A stretch of 64,000 bases of DNA from the NCBI RefSeq assembly GCF_001475935.1, contig NZ_LDQA01000001.1:211800-275799 (forward strand). The letters are read 5' to 3'. Below the pieces are notes generated by a model, which made no database searches, was not told where the DNA came from, and worked only from the letters and a program-made list of their open reading frames with translations. How positions within the stretch are numbered: position 1 is the stretch's first letter; every line of letters starts with the position of its first letter. Shown piece after piece: positions 53,749 to 62,241 of this stretch. The position numbers were made by a program, and so were the translations under genes. This DNA comes from Aureimonas ureilytica (GTDB lineage Bacteria > Pseudomonadota > Alphaproteobacteria > Rhizobiales > Rhizobiaceae).

Positions 53749-55623
53749 TTAGGTTCCATCCCCACCCACCAGCTCGTCAAACGCCTTCACGTCCACCAGA
53801 AGGCACTTCATCGGCACCCCAGCGATCCGCAGCGTGTGAAACTTCTGGTCGAGATCGCGGACCACCACGTCCTTCGGTCCCTGCTTCAGCGCGCTCGACC
53901 AAACGCCGCCATTCCACTTCGTGTCGGCGAAAATTTTGTTCAGCGCCGGCAGCTTCTTGTAGGGGATCGCAAGGGAGCCCCAATCGTGCGGCTTCAGGGC
54001 CTCACGCAGGCCGAGCCCTGCCGCTGCCAGGCGGTGCTTCGCGTCGTTGTAGTGCAGCTCCCCACGTCGATAGTCGTAGAGCACCGATCCGATCGTGATG
54101 CGCTCACCCGATCGCCAAGCCTCGATCGGCGAGGCCATGACGTGCTCAAGGCATTCCTGCCAATTGTCCGTCTGCTCCGATCGCTCGGCCGCCGTCAGGT
54201 GCGAGATCATCGCGCCGGCGCGGCGCATGTCGTCGCCGCCGATCGCCGTCTCGACGTCGATCCCCATCTCGGCCATGATGTCCGTGCCGATCAGCAGCTC
54301 GGCCGCCGCGAGCAGCGTCCCATAGGTCGCTTGGGCGCGGGCGTCGAGGCCGGCCTCATGCAGCGCCAGCTTCCAGCGCGGCAGGATTGCCTCGTGAAAC
54401 TCGGTCCATCCATCCATGATCTGCCGCAGGATCATGCGGCCGTCCTCGTCGCGCACGACGATGTCCGTCGCCTTCCGGCTCTTGTCGAGCCGGGCAAGGT
54501 TCAGGATCGGCATTCGGCTGCGATCCTGCGTCTCCAAGGGCGGCGGGTTGATCGCGCTCATCAGGAAGGAATTGCGGGCCTGGAACATGACGCCCTCATG
54601 GTCCGCGCCGCCCCGGTTCATGAAGCCGCCGGACGCCGCCAGGCGCGCCAGTTCGATGATGGTCGTGGCGCGGCTCGATCCGGCCTTGTTCTCCAACTCG
54701 TCCACCATGACCGGCAGACAGTCGTTCCGGACGCGCTGATAGATGCCCGCCTGCGTCGTGTCGGTCGTGTCCAGGAGCGAGCGGCCGAGCACCCGCTTGA
54801 TGAGCCCTTGCAGGGTGGATTTGCCGACGCCGGCGCCGCCCGTCGTGAAGATCACCGGCCGCCAGTCGAGCGCGCCGCCCATGAGGCCCGTCGCCATCCA
54901 GCCGAGCACGAAGAGCGCATCGAGTTCGTTCTCGAAACTCCAAGTCTTTAGGCTCTTGAGAATCGTCGAGGCGGGCGAGTTCTCAGGCGCGATCGGCTCG
55001 TTCCATGGCCGCAGCACGTCCGGCTTCATCTCGTAGAAGTGCCCGTCATATTCCATTGGCCGTGTCGCTTCGAGCTTGCCGTTCGTCACGGTCCAGAGGA
55101 AGCCGCCCGAGTTCCAGACGAACCGTTCGCTCTTGTCGCGCCAGCCACCCCGGCCGCGAACGCTGTCCTGTGGGTCGAAGAGGCCGCGCCGGCGACCCTC
55201 GTTGATCAGAGCATTGCGCGCTCGGTCGCGCTCCAGACGCTTCACCACGGGGTCGGTCGGATTGCCATCCGCATCCTTGCCCGCTGAGCCGAAGCCCGGC
55301 CAAGCCCAAAGGGCATAGGAGATATAGGGGGCGAAAAGGTTTTCGATCTCGCCATTGGTCCACCGCTCGATGGCGGTGAGCTGTCCGGCCGCCGATCGGC
55401 AATAGGTCACGGCGCCATTGTACCCGAGCACCTGGACGGGACAGCCGGGCGGCATCGCGTCCCAGGGCGCGCCCTCCCATTTGCCGGGCCGGCATCCGAA
55501 CCGTTCGAGGTTCGGGTCTTTCAACAGTTCTGGGTCGAGCTTGGCTTCTTCCAAAGCAAGGTTCGCGTCCACGAAGGCCGCACGAACATTGCTAACGCCA
55601 CGCTTGGAAACCTGCTTTGCCAT
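53749..55623 (-). CDS. Phage SF3-like helicase / primase-helicase
   Basis: A 624-residue protein with Walker A TTGGAGVGKSTLQ (about residues 260-272), a Walker B-like LPVMVDELENKAG and a sensor-like NSFLMSAINPPP, the layout of phage SF3/DUF927-type replicative helicases. The N-terminal 200 residues have no obvious primase catalytic motif; a Toprim primase is encoded two genes upstream. It is the first leftward gene after the cargo pair, whose end lies one base from its stop. Confidence 0.82.
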   Translation of the reverse strand: MAKQVSKRGVSNVRAAFVDANLALEEAKLDPELLKDPNLERFGCRPGKWEGAPWDAMPPGCPVQVLGYNGAVTYCRSAAGQLTAIERWTNGEIENLFAPYISYALWAWPGFGSAGKDADGNPTDPVVKRLERDRARNALINEGRRRGLFDPQDSVRGRGGWRDKSERFVWNSGGFLWTVTNGKLEATRPMEYDGHFYEMKPDVLRPWNEPIAPENSPASTILKSLKTWSFENELDALFVLGWMATGLMGGALDWRPVIFTTGGAGVGKSTLQGLIKRVLGRSLLDTTDTTQAGIYQRVRNDCLPVMVDELENKAGSSRATTIIELARLAASGGFMNRGGADHEGVMFQARNSFLMSAINPPPLETQDRSRMPILNLARLDKSRKATDIVVRDEDGRMILRQIMDGWTEFHEAILPRWKLALHEAGLDARAQATYGTLLAAAELLIGTDIMAEMGIDVETAIGGDDMRRAGAMISHLTAAERSEQTDNWQECLEHVMASPIEAWRSGERITIGSVLYDYRRGELHYNDAKHRLAAAGLGLREALKPHDWGSLAIPYKKLPALNKIFADTKWNGGVWSSALKQGPKDVVVRDLDQKFHTLRIAGVPMKCLLVDVKAFDELVGGDGT

Positions 55624-55726
55624 GATGCCCGGTACTCAGGATAAAAAAAGGGCGGCGCCACGCGAGACAGGAGACGCCGCCAATGCGCCCGGCCGGGGAG
55701 GAGACGGCCGGGAAAGGGTCGGGAGA

Positions 55727-55987
55727 TCAGGCCGAAGCGGCGGCCTCATCCATCGCGCGGAGGTAGAGGTCGAGAAGCGTTTCGTGCTCGTCGCGCTCGT
55801 CTTTGTCCTGCGTCCGGAGCTTGACGATCTCCTTCAGGATTTTGACGTCGAACCCCTCGCCTTTGGCTTCGGCGTAGACTTCCTTGATCCCGTCCGCGAT
55901 TTCCTGCTTTTCGCGCGTCAGGTTCTCGACGCGCTCCACGAAGGAGCGGATGCGACCACCGCCGACCAGCTCGGAACCGTCGCTCAT
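55727..55987 (-). CDS. DUF2312 / GapR-type DNA-binding protein
   Basis: An 86-residue protein with the GapR signature: LRSFVERVENLTREKQEIAD-type start (here RIRSFVERVENLTREKQ), DGIKEVYAEAKGEGFDVKIL, and RTQDKDERDEHETLLDLYL. Cellular GapR clamps overtwisted DNA ahead of forks and polymerases in alphaproteobacteria (family knowledge). A phage copy beside its helicase and primase would fit a role in phage replication or in taking over host nucleoid. Its start overlaps the stop of the gene before it (ATGA). Confidence 0.92.
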   Translation of the reverse strand: MSDGSELVGGGRIRSFVERVENLTREKQEIADGIKEVYAEAKGEGFDVKILKEIVKLRTQDKDERDEHETLLDLYLRAMDEAAASA

Positions 55988-57153
55988 GCGCGCACCCCGG
56001 CGAAGTCGGACGAGGCGAAGCGATCGTCGGCCGTCTCAAGCGTCAGTTCGTCGGCCGACACGGCAAAGACCGGCCGCTCTTCGACCGCCGCGTTCCGGGC
56101 GGCGTCCGACGCAATGAAGCGATCGAGCGTCACCAGCGTATCGCGAAACACCGTCCACGCCGCCTGGTCGGCGAGATCGAGATCGGCCCAGGCGACATCG
56201 AGGACGAGGTTCACGCCGCCGCCGCTGGCGACGTGACCATAGAGCGCTTCCGCCGGCGCATCCGACCAGGTGCGCACGAAAGGCACCGCATGGCGCACCA
56301 GGGCGATCATCTTGTCGGCGGTTTCGGTGCCCGGCATCCAGTCCAGATCGATCGCGAAGCTGCCGGCCTCCCGGCCATTCGCAACACCACGCACTGAGCA
56401 GGCCGCCTGAAACGCGGCAACCATGGGCCACGTCATCGCATCGCGCGCGGCTAGATAGTCCGGGCTCATCTCTAGAAAGGGATCTCGTCCGGAAGCATCG
56501 GAGGCATCCGATCCTTCGGGCTCGCCCGCGAGATCACTTCCCGCCTGATCTTCGCCATCGTCAGATGCATCGAGAACACCGATGTTCGAACCACCGTCCT
56601 GTGACGACGAAGCATCCGGCGATCCGCCCGCATCGGAGGCACCGGGATCCTCCAACTGCGCAGCATCCGAAACCTGCGCAGCCGCGCCGGCAGGATCCGA
56701 CGAAACGCCACCGGCCTCCGGAAGCGGAACCACTGTTTCGCCTTCGCCCGCCTGATCTTGCGCATCGGCCTGCCCTTCTATCGCCCCCGGAACAGCACCC
56801 GGATCAGCGCCGTCAGACTCGTCGGCTTGTTCCAGTCCATCACGCGATCCGGATACCGATGCGATCTCAGACGAGCCGGCGGCAGGTTCATCGGCCAAAG
56901 GGGGCCGATCGCCGCCTTCGCCGCTGGCGTCGGACGCTTGCGATCCGGCATCCCCGGATGCTGCATCACCGCCCTCGCCGGTTTCACCGTCGCCCGCTTG
57001 ATCTTCCGCCGCATCACCCTGCCCGTCCTGCCTTTGCGCAGCCCTCGCCGCGTCGATCTTTTCTTGAATCGTCTCGATGCCCCACCGGCCATCGACATCG
57101 ATGCCGAGACCTTCGGCCTCCTTCACAAGGTCGGCCTTCGTCGCTTTCGCCAT
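55984..57153 (-). CDS. SAP/Rho-N-like protein with long acidic disordered region
   Basis: A 389-residue protein in three parts. Residues 1-40 (ATKADLVKEAEGLGIDVDGR) look like a SAP or Rho-N DNA/RNA-binding motif. Residues 40-240 are an extremely low-complexity Asp/Glu/Gly/Ser/Ala/Gln tract. Residues 240-389 (DPFLEMSPDYLAARDAM onward) form a folded domain I do not recognise, with VNLVLDVAWADLDLADQA. The ATG 57153 is chosen because the upstream frame is the shadow of the primase gene. It lies in the replication operon. Confidence 0.7.
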   Translation of the reverse strand: MAKATKADLVKEAEGLGIDVDGRWGIETIQEKIDAARAAQRQDGQGDAAEDQAGDGETGEGGDAASGDAGSQASDASGEGGDRPPLADEPAAGSSEIASVSGSRDGLEQADESDGADPGAVPGAIEGQADAQDQAGEGETVVPLPEAGGVSSDPAGAAAQVSDAAQLEDPGASDAGGSPDASSSQDGGSNIGVLDASDDGEDQAGSDLAGEPEGSDASDASGRDPFLEMSPDYLAARDAMTWPMVAAFQAACSVRGVANGREAGSFAIDLDWMPGTETADKMIALVRHAVPFVRTWSDAPAEALYGHVASGGGVNLVLDVAWADLDLADQAAWTVFRDTLVTLDRFIASDAARNAAVEERPVFAVSADELTLETADDRFASSDFAGVRA

Positions 57154-57155
57154 GC

Positions 57156-58262
57156 TCACTCCGTCATGCCGTCGTTGAAGTCTTTGCCGATCGCGGAGCG
57201 CATGACCTCCACGGGCTTTCCGTGACTGGCAATTTCCGCCAGCACCTGGTCGAGCTGCCGCTGTGCGGTGCGGCTCTTCCAATCGTTGTCGGCCGCGACG
57301 AACACGGCCGAGACGCAGGGCAACCAGACGGGCGCCTTGCCCATGTGCAGGAGCGAGCCGGCGGCCCAGACGCGCGCTTCGGGAATGCCGAGCGCCAGCG
57401 TCGTGCCGTCTTCGGTGCCTTCGCAAAGGACGAGCGGACCCGGCTCGCTCGCCATGTCGTGGGGCAGACCGGTCGGCCCGCAGCTCACCGCGATCACGCT
57501 GCCGGCGGCCTCGCCGAACATGAGCTTGGCCTCTTTCACCGGAGCCTTTTGCGGCCCGACGGGATCGAGGAAGGTGCAATGCACGGCCGTCACCACGCCG
57601 GTCGGCGAGCGAAAACCCGAGACGACAGCGGGAAACTTCGGACCAGGCGCGACCTTGCAGAGCCTGCCGCCGCGCCGTTCCCATGTCGCCCCGCGCCACC
57701 ATTCGAGCGCGGGATGCACCCGGAACGTCACGCGATCGAGGTTGTCGATCTGGTCGAGCGGCGTGCCGCGCCCCTCTTCGAAGTAGCGACGGCCGAGCGC
57801 GGCCGCCGGCGTGTCGTCCAGGATCGATCCCGCGCCATCCCAAAGCCGCAGCACGGCCTTGCGCTTCTCCAGCGCCTTGGCCTCGGCCGCCCTCGCCGCC
57901 TCGGCGCGCCGCGCTTCCTGTTCGGCACGGAAGTCCACGCGCTGGCGCGCCGTCATGGCGCGCAGACCCAGAAACTCACGCGCCCAATCCATGGCTTGGC
58001 GGAAGTCGAGACGCTGCGTGTATTCGATCAGGCGGATCACATCGCCCTTGTCGCCCGAGCGATAGTCCACCCAGGCGCCGGCATCGCCATCGAGCGGCAC
58101 CTTGAACGTCGGGTCTTTGGGATGATCGATCGCGTCGCCCGTCACCGGATTATGCGCGACCCAGAAGCGGCCTTGCTGCCGGCCATCCGGCAGGAGACGC
58201 GCGCAAAGCTCGCCGATCCGATTTTTCAACCCTTGCTTGATATCGTCGCGATCGGATCGCAT
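57156..58262 (-). CDS. Toprim-domain DNA primase
   Basis: A 368-residue primase-like protein. An N-terminal zinc-ribbon-like region lacks clear cysteines (FWVAHNPVTGDAID). The C-terminal Toprim domain has LVLCEGTEDGTTLALGIPEA with the catalytic Glu, VFVAADNDWKSRT with the D-x-D pair, and ends GKDFNDGM. It is first in a leftward operon with the SAP-like protein, GapR-like protein and helicase. ATG 58262 is preferred; a GTG three codons earlier is in frame. Confidence 0.88.
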   Translation of the reverse strand: MRSDRDDIKQGLKNRIGELCARLLPDGRQQGRFWVAHNPVTGDAIDHPKDPTFKVPLDGDAGAWVDYRSGDKGDVIRLIEYTQRLDFRQAMDWAREFLGLRAMTARQRVDFRAEQEARRAEAARAAEAKALEKRKAVLRLWDGAGSILDDTPAAALGRRYFEEGRGTPLDQIDNLDRVTFRVHPALEWWRGATWERRGGRLCKVAPGPKFPAVVSGFRSPTGVVTAVHCTFLDPVGPQKAPVKEAKLMFGEAAGSVIAVSCGPTGLPHDMASEPGPLVLCEGTEDGTTLALGIPEARVWAAGSLLHMGKAPVWLPCVSAVFVAADNDWKSRTAQRQLDQVLAEIASHGKPVEVMRSAIGKDFNDGMTE

Positions 58263-58321
58263 CAGGCGCACCCACGATAGAACGCTAGAGCCGCGCGCTT
58301 AAAACGGGAGATAAGAGCGAG

Positions 58322-59038
58322 ATGAATTCGAATTGGATGACGTTTCCGCTCGGCGTTGCCGTGGGCGCCGGCACGTTCCTTCTGATCGCCGTCGCAGGCG
58401 AAATCCCGCTGTTTACAGACGGTCCGTTTTGCGAGGCAAAGGAAAGCGTCCTCACCTGCACCCGAGAATGGGCCAACGCATTCGCGATTTTTACCGGAGC
58501 GATCGTCATCGCAGTTACGATCGCAGGCCAAAAAGCTGAGGCGCAGAGACATTTCGAGACCGTCAGAATGGCTCGTGCGCCCGAGACGCTGCGCGTTTCC
58601 CGAGCACTCTACGTGACGGATAGACTCAAAGCCGCGATCGCTTCGCTCCAGAACACCATCGAACTCGTTGGACCGGGCAAGGAGACAGATAGGATTGACG
58701 GTAAAGCTCTCGTAGCGCCTTACGGTGAAGCGTTCGACAGCATACTCGCCGCCATTCGAGCGGATGAAATAAAGAACATCCGTGAGCTTTTCGACAAGGA
58801 CGGGACGGCAGCCTACAGGAATGCTCTTTCCGCTGCCGAGAAAGCTCAGGAGCAGCTTTTCATCTTCTCGCAGCACACAATATCCAAGTTCAATAAGAAC
58901 ATCATGCCTTTCAGAATTACATCCGAGCAGGCAATGCTTAATCGTATGCAGTTCGTTGCGGTTGCCGCAAATCTGTCCACAAGAGCATATGATCTCGTCG
59001 AAGAAGTCGACCGACTGGCCAAAGACTTGAACGCCTAA
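58322..59038 (+). CDS. Prophage two-helix membrane protein, unknown
   Basis: A 238-residue protein with two N-terminal membrane segments (about residues 6-27 and 51-69, separated by a loop with two cysteines CEAKESVLTC) and a cytoplasmic helical domain (about 75-238). It runs opposite to the flanking early genes and has lower GC, so it is probably expressed separately in the lysogen. The shape fits superinfection-exclusion or other moron proteins, but no family is recognised. Confidence 0.65.
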   Translation: MNSNWMTFPLGVAVGAGTFLLIAVAGEIPLFTDGPFCEAKESVLTCTREWANAFAIFTGAIVIAVTIAGQKAEAQRHFETVRMARAPETLRVSRALYVTDRLKAAIASLQNTIELVGPGKETDRIDGKALVAPYGEAFDSILAAIRADEIKNIRELFDKDGTAAYRNALSAAEKAQEQLFIFSQHTISKFNKNIMPFRITSEQAMLNRMQFVAVAANLSTRAYDLVEEVDRLAKDLNA

Positions 59039-59049
59039 ACTAGGTGCAC

Positions 59050-59589
59050 TCATGCTTCCCCCCGCAACAGCCGCTCCAGCTCGTCCATGTCGCGGTCGAG
59101 TTGCGGATCGTCGTGGCGGGCGTCTTCCACCGCTCCCATGGCGAGGCTCACCGCCGCCGGCGTCAGGCCGAGCGCCCGGGCGAGTTCGGATTGCGGAAGG
59201 TCGAGCCCCTGGTTGACGAGCGCGATCGCGCGCTGTCGCAGCCGCGCTGCCCGCAGCCAGGCGGCGTCGGACGTGGCGCGCCGGGCTGGATCGTGACGCA
59301 GCACGTCGCCCGTCGCGACGCCCTCGCGCGCGCACATCAGTGCTAGGGCAGCATGAAAGGTCGAGACGACAAGCCTATTTAAGTTGTCGGTCGGAGACTG
59401 GATGCGCGTCAGGCGAGTGAGCGCAGTGCGCAGTTTTCCGAGCGTCACAGGCTTGGGGTTGCGAACGCCAGCAAGCGCCTTCCTGTACGAACTTTCTGAA
59501 ATGCCGCTCGCCGATGTGAGGGCTTCAATAGATAGACCCGCAGCGACACGCTTCGCCTCGATCGCGAACAAGGGCGATTGCGCATTCAT
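59050..59589 (-). CDS. Phage regulator with two helix-turn-helix motifs
   Basis: A 179-residue protein. The N-terminal half has an XRE-like HTH (RVAAGLSIEALTSASGISES, SYRKALAG). The C-terminal half has a second HTH (LVNQGLDLPQSELARALGLT, AAVSLAMGAVED). ATG 59589 is used; an upstream in-frame start adds ten residues. It may control the early leftward operon. Confidence 0.65.
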   Translation of the reverse strand: MNAQSPLFAIEAKRVAAGLSIEALTSASGISESSYRKALAGVRNPKPVTLGKLRTALTRLTRIQSPTDNLNRLVVSTFHAALALMCAREGVATGDVLRHDPARRATSDAAWLRAARLRQRAIALVNQGLDLPQSELARALGLTPAAVSLAMGAVEDARHDDPQLDRDMDELERLLRGEA

Positions 59590-59636
59590 CGGCAAGACCC
59601 CAGAACGAAAGCATTGCAAAGCGATAGGGGAGCCAG

Positions 59637-59912
59637 ATGGGGTCTATGTTCAGAAGATGGGTGCAGTGGCGCAATGCCAGGAGCAGGCGCGATACAGCGC
59701 ACGTGTTCGCAGCTGCTAATACATTCCTTCTCCCCTACGCGTTCATTCGAAGCATTCCAACAGAAGCAGAGATAAAGCGCCGAACCCAGAGCATGGATTT
59801 CACTGGCGGATACAGTGAGTTTGAGCGCCTTCTCTTTGCAGATATTTGCTACAGCTTTAGGGACGATATCTCCGAATTGCTGCAGAGAGATAGACGGAAG
59901 GCCGATGAATGA
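59637..59912 (+). CDS. Small phage protein, unknown
   Basis: A 91-residue rightward frame with a strong GGGGAG upstream of the ATG. The start is basic (FRRWVQWRNARSRRD) and the rest mixed, with no membrane segment long enough to be sure. It is divergent from the two-HTH regulator. It could be a small regulator or host-takeover protein. Confidence 0.5.
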   Translation: MGSMFRRWVQWRNARSRRDTAHVFAAANTFLLPYAFIRSIPTEAEIKRRTQSMDFTGGYSEFERLLFADICYSFRDDISELLQRDRRKADE

Positions 59913-59938
59913 CCTAGCGTCCGACGTTATGGCGCAGT

Positions 59939-60196
59939 TCATGCCTTGCTCTTCTTTGCTTGGAGAAATTCGCGGACGGCATCGACCGTCAGAGGCTGCT
60001 CACCTGGCATCGTTTCGAGGAAGATGCGCCCGCCCGACCAGCGCGCGTCGATGATGTTGACGCCCGCCACGCGGCAGCGCCGCCATTCGGAATTGACGGT
60101 CTCGATCACATCGGCCATGAGCGCGGCCGGATCAGAGAAACGCCCCGCTAGGCCATCGACCACCACGACGGCGAGAAGAGCCGGCGCGTCGCTCAT
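59939..60196 (-). CDS. Small phage protein, unknown
   Basis: An 85-residue soluble protein (MSDAPALLAVVVVDGLAGRF; NIIDARWSGGRIFLETMPGE). ATG 60196 has GGTGGG upstream and overlaps the stop of the gene before it (ATGA). Part of a leftward three-gene unit. No family recognised. Confidence 0.6.
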   Translation of the reverse strand: MSDAPALLAVVVVDGLAGRFSDPAALMADVIETVNSEWRRCRVAGVNIIDARWSGGRIFLETMPGEQPLTVDAVREFLQAKKSKA

Positions 60197-60372
60197 GCCG
60201 CCCACCCCTGGCAAAGCGCGATCAGCAGGAAGCCACCGAGCCCGCCCCAGAAGAGGGCGAACATGGAGCCCGCCAGCCAGCGGCCGCAGAACAGGAGCGC
60301 CGTGCCAGCGCTCGCGACCATCAGCCAAGCCATGAACACGGCGAGCCAGAAGCCCCAGACAGGCACGATCAT
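60193..60372 (-). CDS. Small two-helix membrane protein, unknown
   Basis: A 59-residue protein, MIVPVWGFWLAVFMAWLMVA at the start, with a second hydrophobic segment LAGSMFALFWGGLGGFLLIA. GGGGAG lies just upstream of the ATG, six bases after the previous stop, and its stop overlaps the next ATG by four bases. The coupling on both sides supports it as real. It may be an early membrane protein or small toxin; unknown. Confidence 0.7.
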   Translation of the reverse strand: MIVPVWGFWLAVFMAWLMVASAGTALLFCGRWLAGSMFALFWGGLGGFLLIALCQGWAA

Positions 60373-60378
60373 GACGGC

Positions 60379-60891
60379 CTATCTCCCCGGTTTCGGATGC
60401 GGGCGGTCGAGCGTTCGATCGCTCTCCAGCTCCTGAAGAAAAGATTCCTGCCGAGGGCGGCGGCGCGCCGCGATTGTGCGCGTAGCCAGTTCCCGGCGGA
60501 TCGAAAGAGTGTCGGCATCCAGCGCCTCAGCATGGGCGTTGGCCCGTTCGGCGGCCTGGTCGAGCGCCAGCGCCACCGGCGCGGCCGCCTGGTCGAGGGC
60601 ATCGCAAGCCTGTTGCAGGAGACGCGCCCACTTGCCGGACACGTCGGACATTTCATGAGCGCGCTTGTGCAGGCGCAGGAGATAGCTCGCCGGAACGCCG
60701 GTCAGCTTCGCCACACGGTGGCGCACCGCATCGTCCGTGTCGCCCGGTCCGCGATAGAGCGCCTTGTGCAGGCGCGCCGCGTTCCGCTTGGCTTCGGCGA
60801 CGGCGGGTTCGAGTGAGGGATCGAGCGCGATGATCACGGCGTCGGCCATCGACAGGAGGAGGCCGAGGACGGACGCAATTCGGTCGGACAT
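60379..60891 (-). CDS. Phage helical protein, unknown
   Basis: A 170-residue, mostly helical, Ala/Arg-rich protein, first of the leftward early unit. A helix-turn-helix-like piece is visible (AVRHRVAKLTGVPASYLLRL), and later helices are amphipathic. Divergent from the repressor gene, so probably under its control. Confidence 0.6.
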   Translation of the reverse strand: MSDRIASVLGLLLSMADAVIIALDPSLEPAVAEAKRNAARLHKALYRGPGDTDDAVRHRVAKLTGVPASYLLRLHKRAHEMSDVSGKWARLLQQACDALDQAAAPVALALDQAAERANAHAEALDADTLSIRRELATRTIAARRRPRQESFLQELESDRTLDRPHPKPGR

Positions 60892-61215
60892 GCAAAGGTC
60901 TCCGCGTCAGATTGGGACACGGAAGACGGGTCGGAGCCGGGAACCTTGGTCGGATTGGCCGGCGTTCGGCAGTATTCTTTCGGTTTGGACTTAGAGCGGC
61001 CTCGCGGGGGGCCGCTCTCCAATCGTCGAGAGGTCTCGGATAAGATGAATGCCCGAACTCTAGCTTCGGTCTCAGGCCAGCAGCGCCGCCCTTCTCGCAA
61101 ACGCGATACGAGGCGTCCGTTTTGTGCCGCAAGGAGGCCAAAGCGGAAATCGCTTAGCTTCGCATCGGCTAGGAACTCATCGATTTCAGAAAGAAGGGTT
61201 CGCATAAAACGTGAT
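60892..61215. other. Immunity intergenic region
   Basis: A 324-base stretch between the leftward early unit and the repressor-side dyad. The open frame on the plus strand is Arg/Ser-rich and lacks coding character. I see no RNA gene. It should hold the leftward early promoter. Confidence 0.4.
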
Positions 61216-61261
61216 AATGCACGCAAATGCGTTCGTGTCAACGAACGCATATTCGTGCATT
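61216..61261. promoter_or_regulatory. 46-bp dyad, probable repressor operator
   Basis: Inner arms ATGCGTTCGT and ACGAACGCAT are perfect with spacer GTCA (61227-61250). Outer arms AATGCACG and CGTGCATT pair at equal distance from the same centre. It ends 32 bases before the repressor ATG. Confidence 0.75.
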
Positions 61262-61293
61262 TAAGCTTGACCTCCTCTGCTATCCAGTTCGCC

Positions 61294-61620
61294 ATGAGCG
61301 AGACGACTTGGCGCGACCGACTCCTTAGTTTGATCGATGCAGACGAGCGATCGGATCGCGCGTTGAGCACGGCTGCTGGACTCGGCCCAAACTACATCCA
61401 GCAGATGCGCGACCGTGGAACGAGCCCAAACATCACGCAGACTGAGAAGCTTTGCGCGGTGCTGGGCGTCAGCTTGATCTACGTGTTGACCGGGATGCAG
61501 ATGGATCGAGAGGGCGAGGAATTTCTTGCCCTTGCGGCGACGCGTTCTCCGGAAGAGCGACGGCATCTCCTCGAATTGCTCCGTCTGATGCCTCCGCCAT
61601 CGAAGCTAGAGCAGTCATAG
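61294..61620 (+). CDS. Phage XRE-family repressor (CI-like)
   Basis: A 108-residue HTH protein: SLIDADERSDRALSTAAGLG then PNYIQQMRDRGTSPNITQTE, a standard XRE helix-turn-helix, followed by KLCAVLGVSLIYVLTGMQ. There is no LexA-like peptidase domain, so induction must differ from lambda. It is rightward, divergent from the early unit, and has no obvious Shine-Dalgarno, so its mRNA may be leaderless as for some repressors. The dyad just upstream suggests autoregulation. Confidence 0.8.
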   Translation: MSETTWRDRLLSLIDADERSDRALSTAAGLGPNYIQQMRDRGTSPNITQTEKLCAVLGVSLIYVLTGMQMDREGEEFLALAATRSPEERRHLLELLRLMPPPSKLEQS

Positions 61621-61792
61621 CCTTGAGGCGCATTGCGGGCTCCGCCTGTACCCAGGCCTTGGCCAATTCCTCCAATTCGTCCACCTGACAAGCCCTTCCA
61701 AAACGCTCTCGCCCATCACGCTCTGGTAGCAAGAGGGCAACGATATGGTGTGCCAGCTACACGACATTCATCTCTAGATTAACAACGCATCA

Positions 61793-61835
61793 CACGCAAT
61801 TGCGTTCATTTTGTTGACGTGAACGCAATTGCGTG
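61793..61835. promoter_or_regulatory. Second operator-like dyad upstream of the excisionase-like gene
   Basis: Perfect 16-bp arms: CACGCAATTGCGTTCA and TGAACGCAATTGCGTG, with an 11-base spacer containing TTGACG. Each arm also contains the palindrome ACGCAATTGCGT. The TGCGTTC half-site is shared with the dyad at 61216-61261. Confidence 0.75.
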
Positions 61836-61875
61836 CGCTTCATATCGCCATCGTTGTTGGCGATAGGAGCCAGTT

Positions 61876-62241
61876 GTGACACGCATCGCACTTAACAAAG
61901 TCCCGGGACTTCCAAGCGACGCCACACTTAACAATGTCCCGGGACATTCCGCCCCGCTCACATTGGCTATCGAGGACATTGCATCGGCGATGGGACTTAC
62001 CCCTCAATCGCTGATGCGAAAGCACAAGCGCCTGTCGAAGGATCACGGCTTCCCGCCGCCGCTACCGGGCGGGGTCTGGCGCTGGAGCCGGGCCGCGTTC
62101 GAGGCGTGGGTTCGAGCGAACGGGGTGGCAGCGCAAGAGAGCGAGGATCTAGCCGCGCCGTCGCCGGCCAACGATCGCCCGGCTCGGCTGGTCTCAGAAC
62201 AGAACGCGAGCCTGCGCGCTCGGTATGGCGCAGGCCGATGA
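61876..62241 (+). CDS. Excisionase/AlpA-like helix-turn-helix protein
   Basis: A 121-residue protein from GTG 61876 with AGGAG upstream. The central part (LAIEDIASAMGLTPQSLMRK, HGFPPPLPGGVWRW, AAFEAWVRANG) has the HTH plus W-x-W pattern of AlpA/excisionase proteins. It is first in a rightward unit with a 63-residue protein and the integrase, each joined by ATGA overlap. Confidence 0.72.
   Translation: MTRIALNKVPGLPSDATLNNVPGHSAPLTLAIEDIASAMGLTPQSLMRKHKRLSKDHGFPPPLPGGVWRWSRAAFEAWVRANGVAAQESEDLAAPSPANDRPARLVSEQNASLRARYGAGR

Noticed and set aside
56565..58280. A 571-residue plus-strand frame
   Set aside because: His/Arg/Pro-rich antisense of the acidic low-complexity gene and the Toprim primase; an artefact of repetitive codons.
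60946..61293. N-terminal extension of the repressor (another 116 residues)
   Set aside because: The extension runs through the operator dyad and is Arg/Ser-rich without a domain; the XRE fold starts right after ATG 61294.
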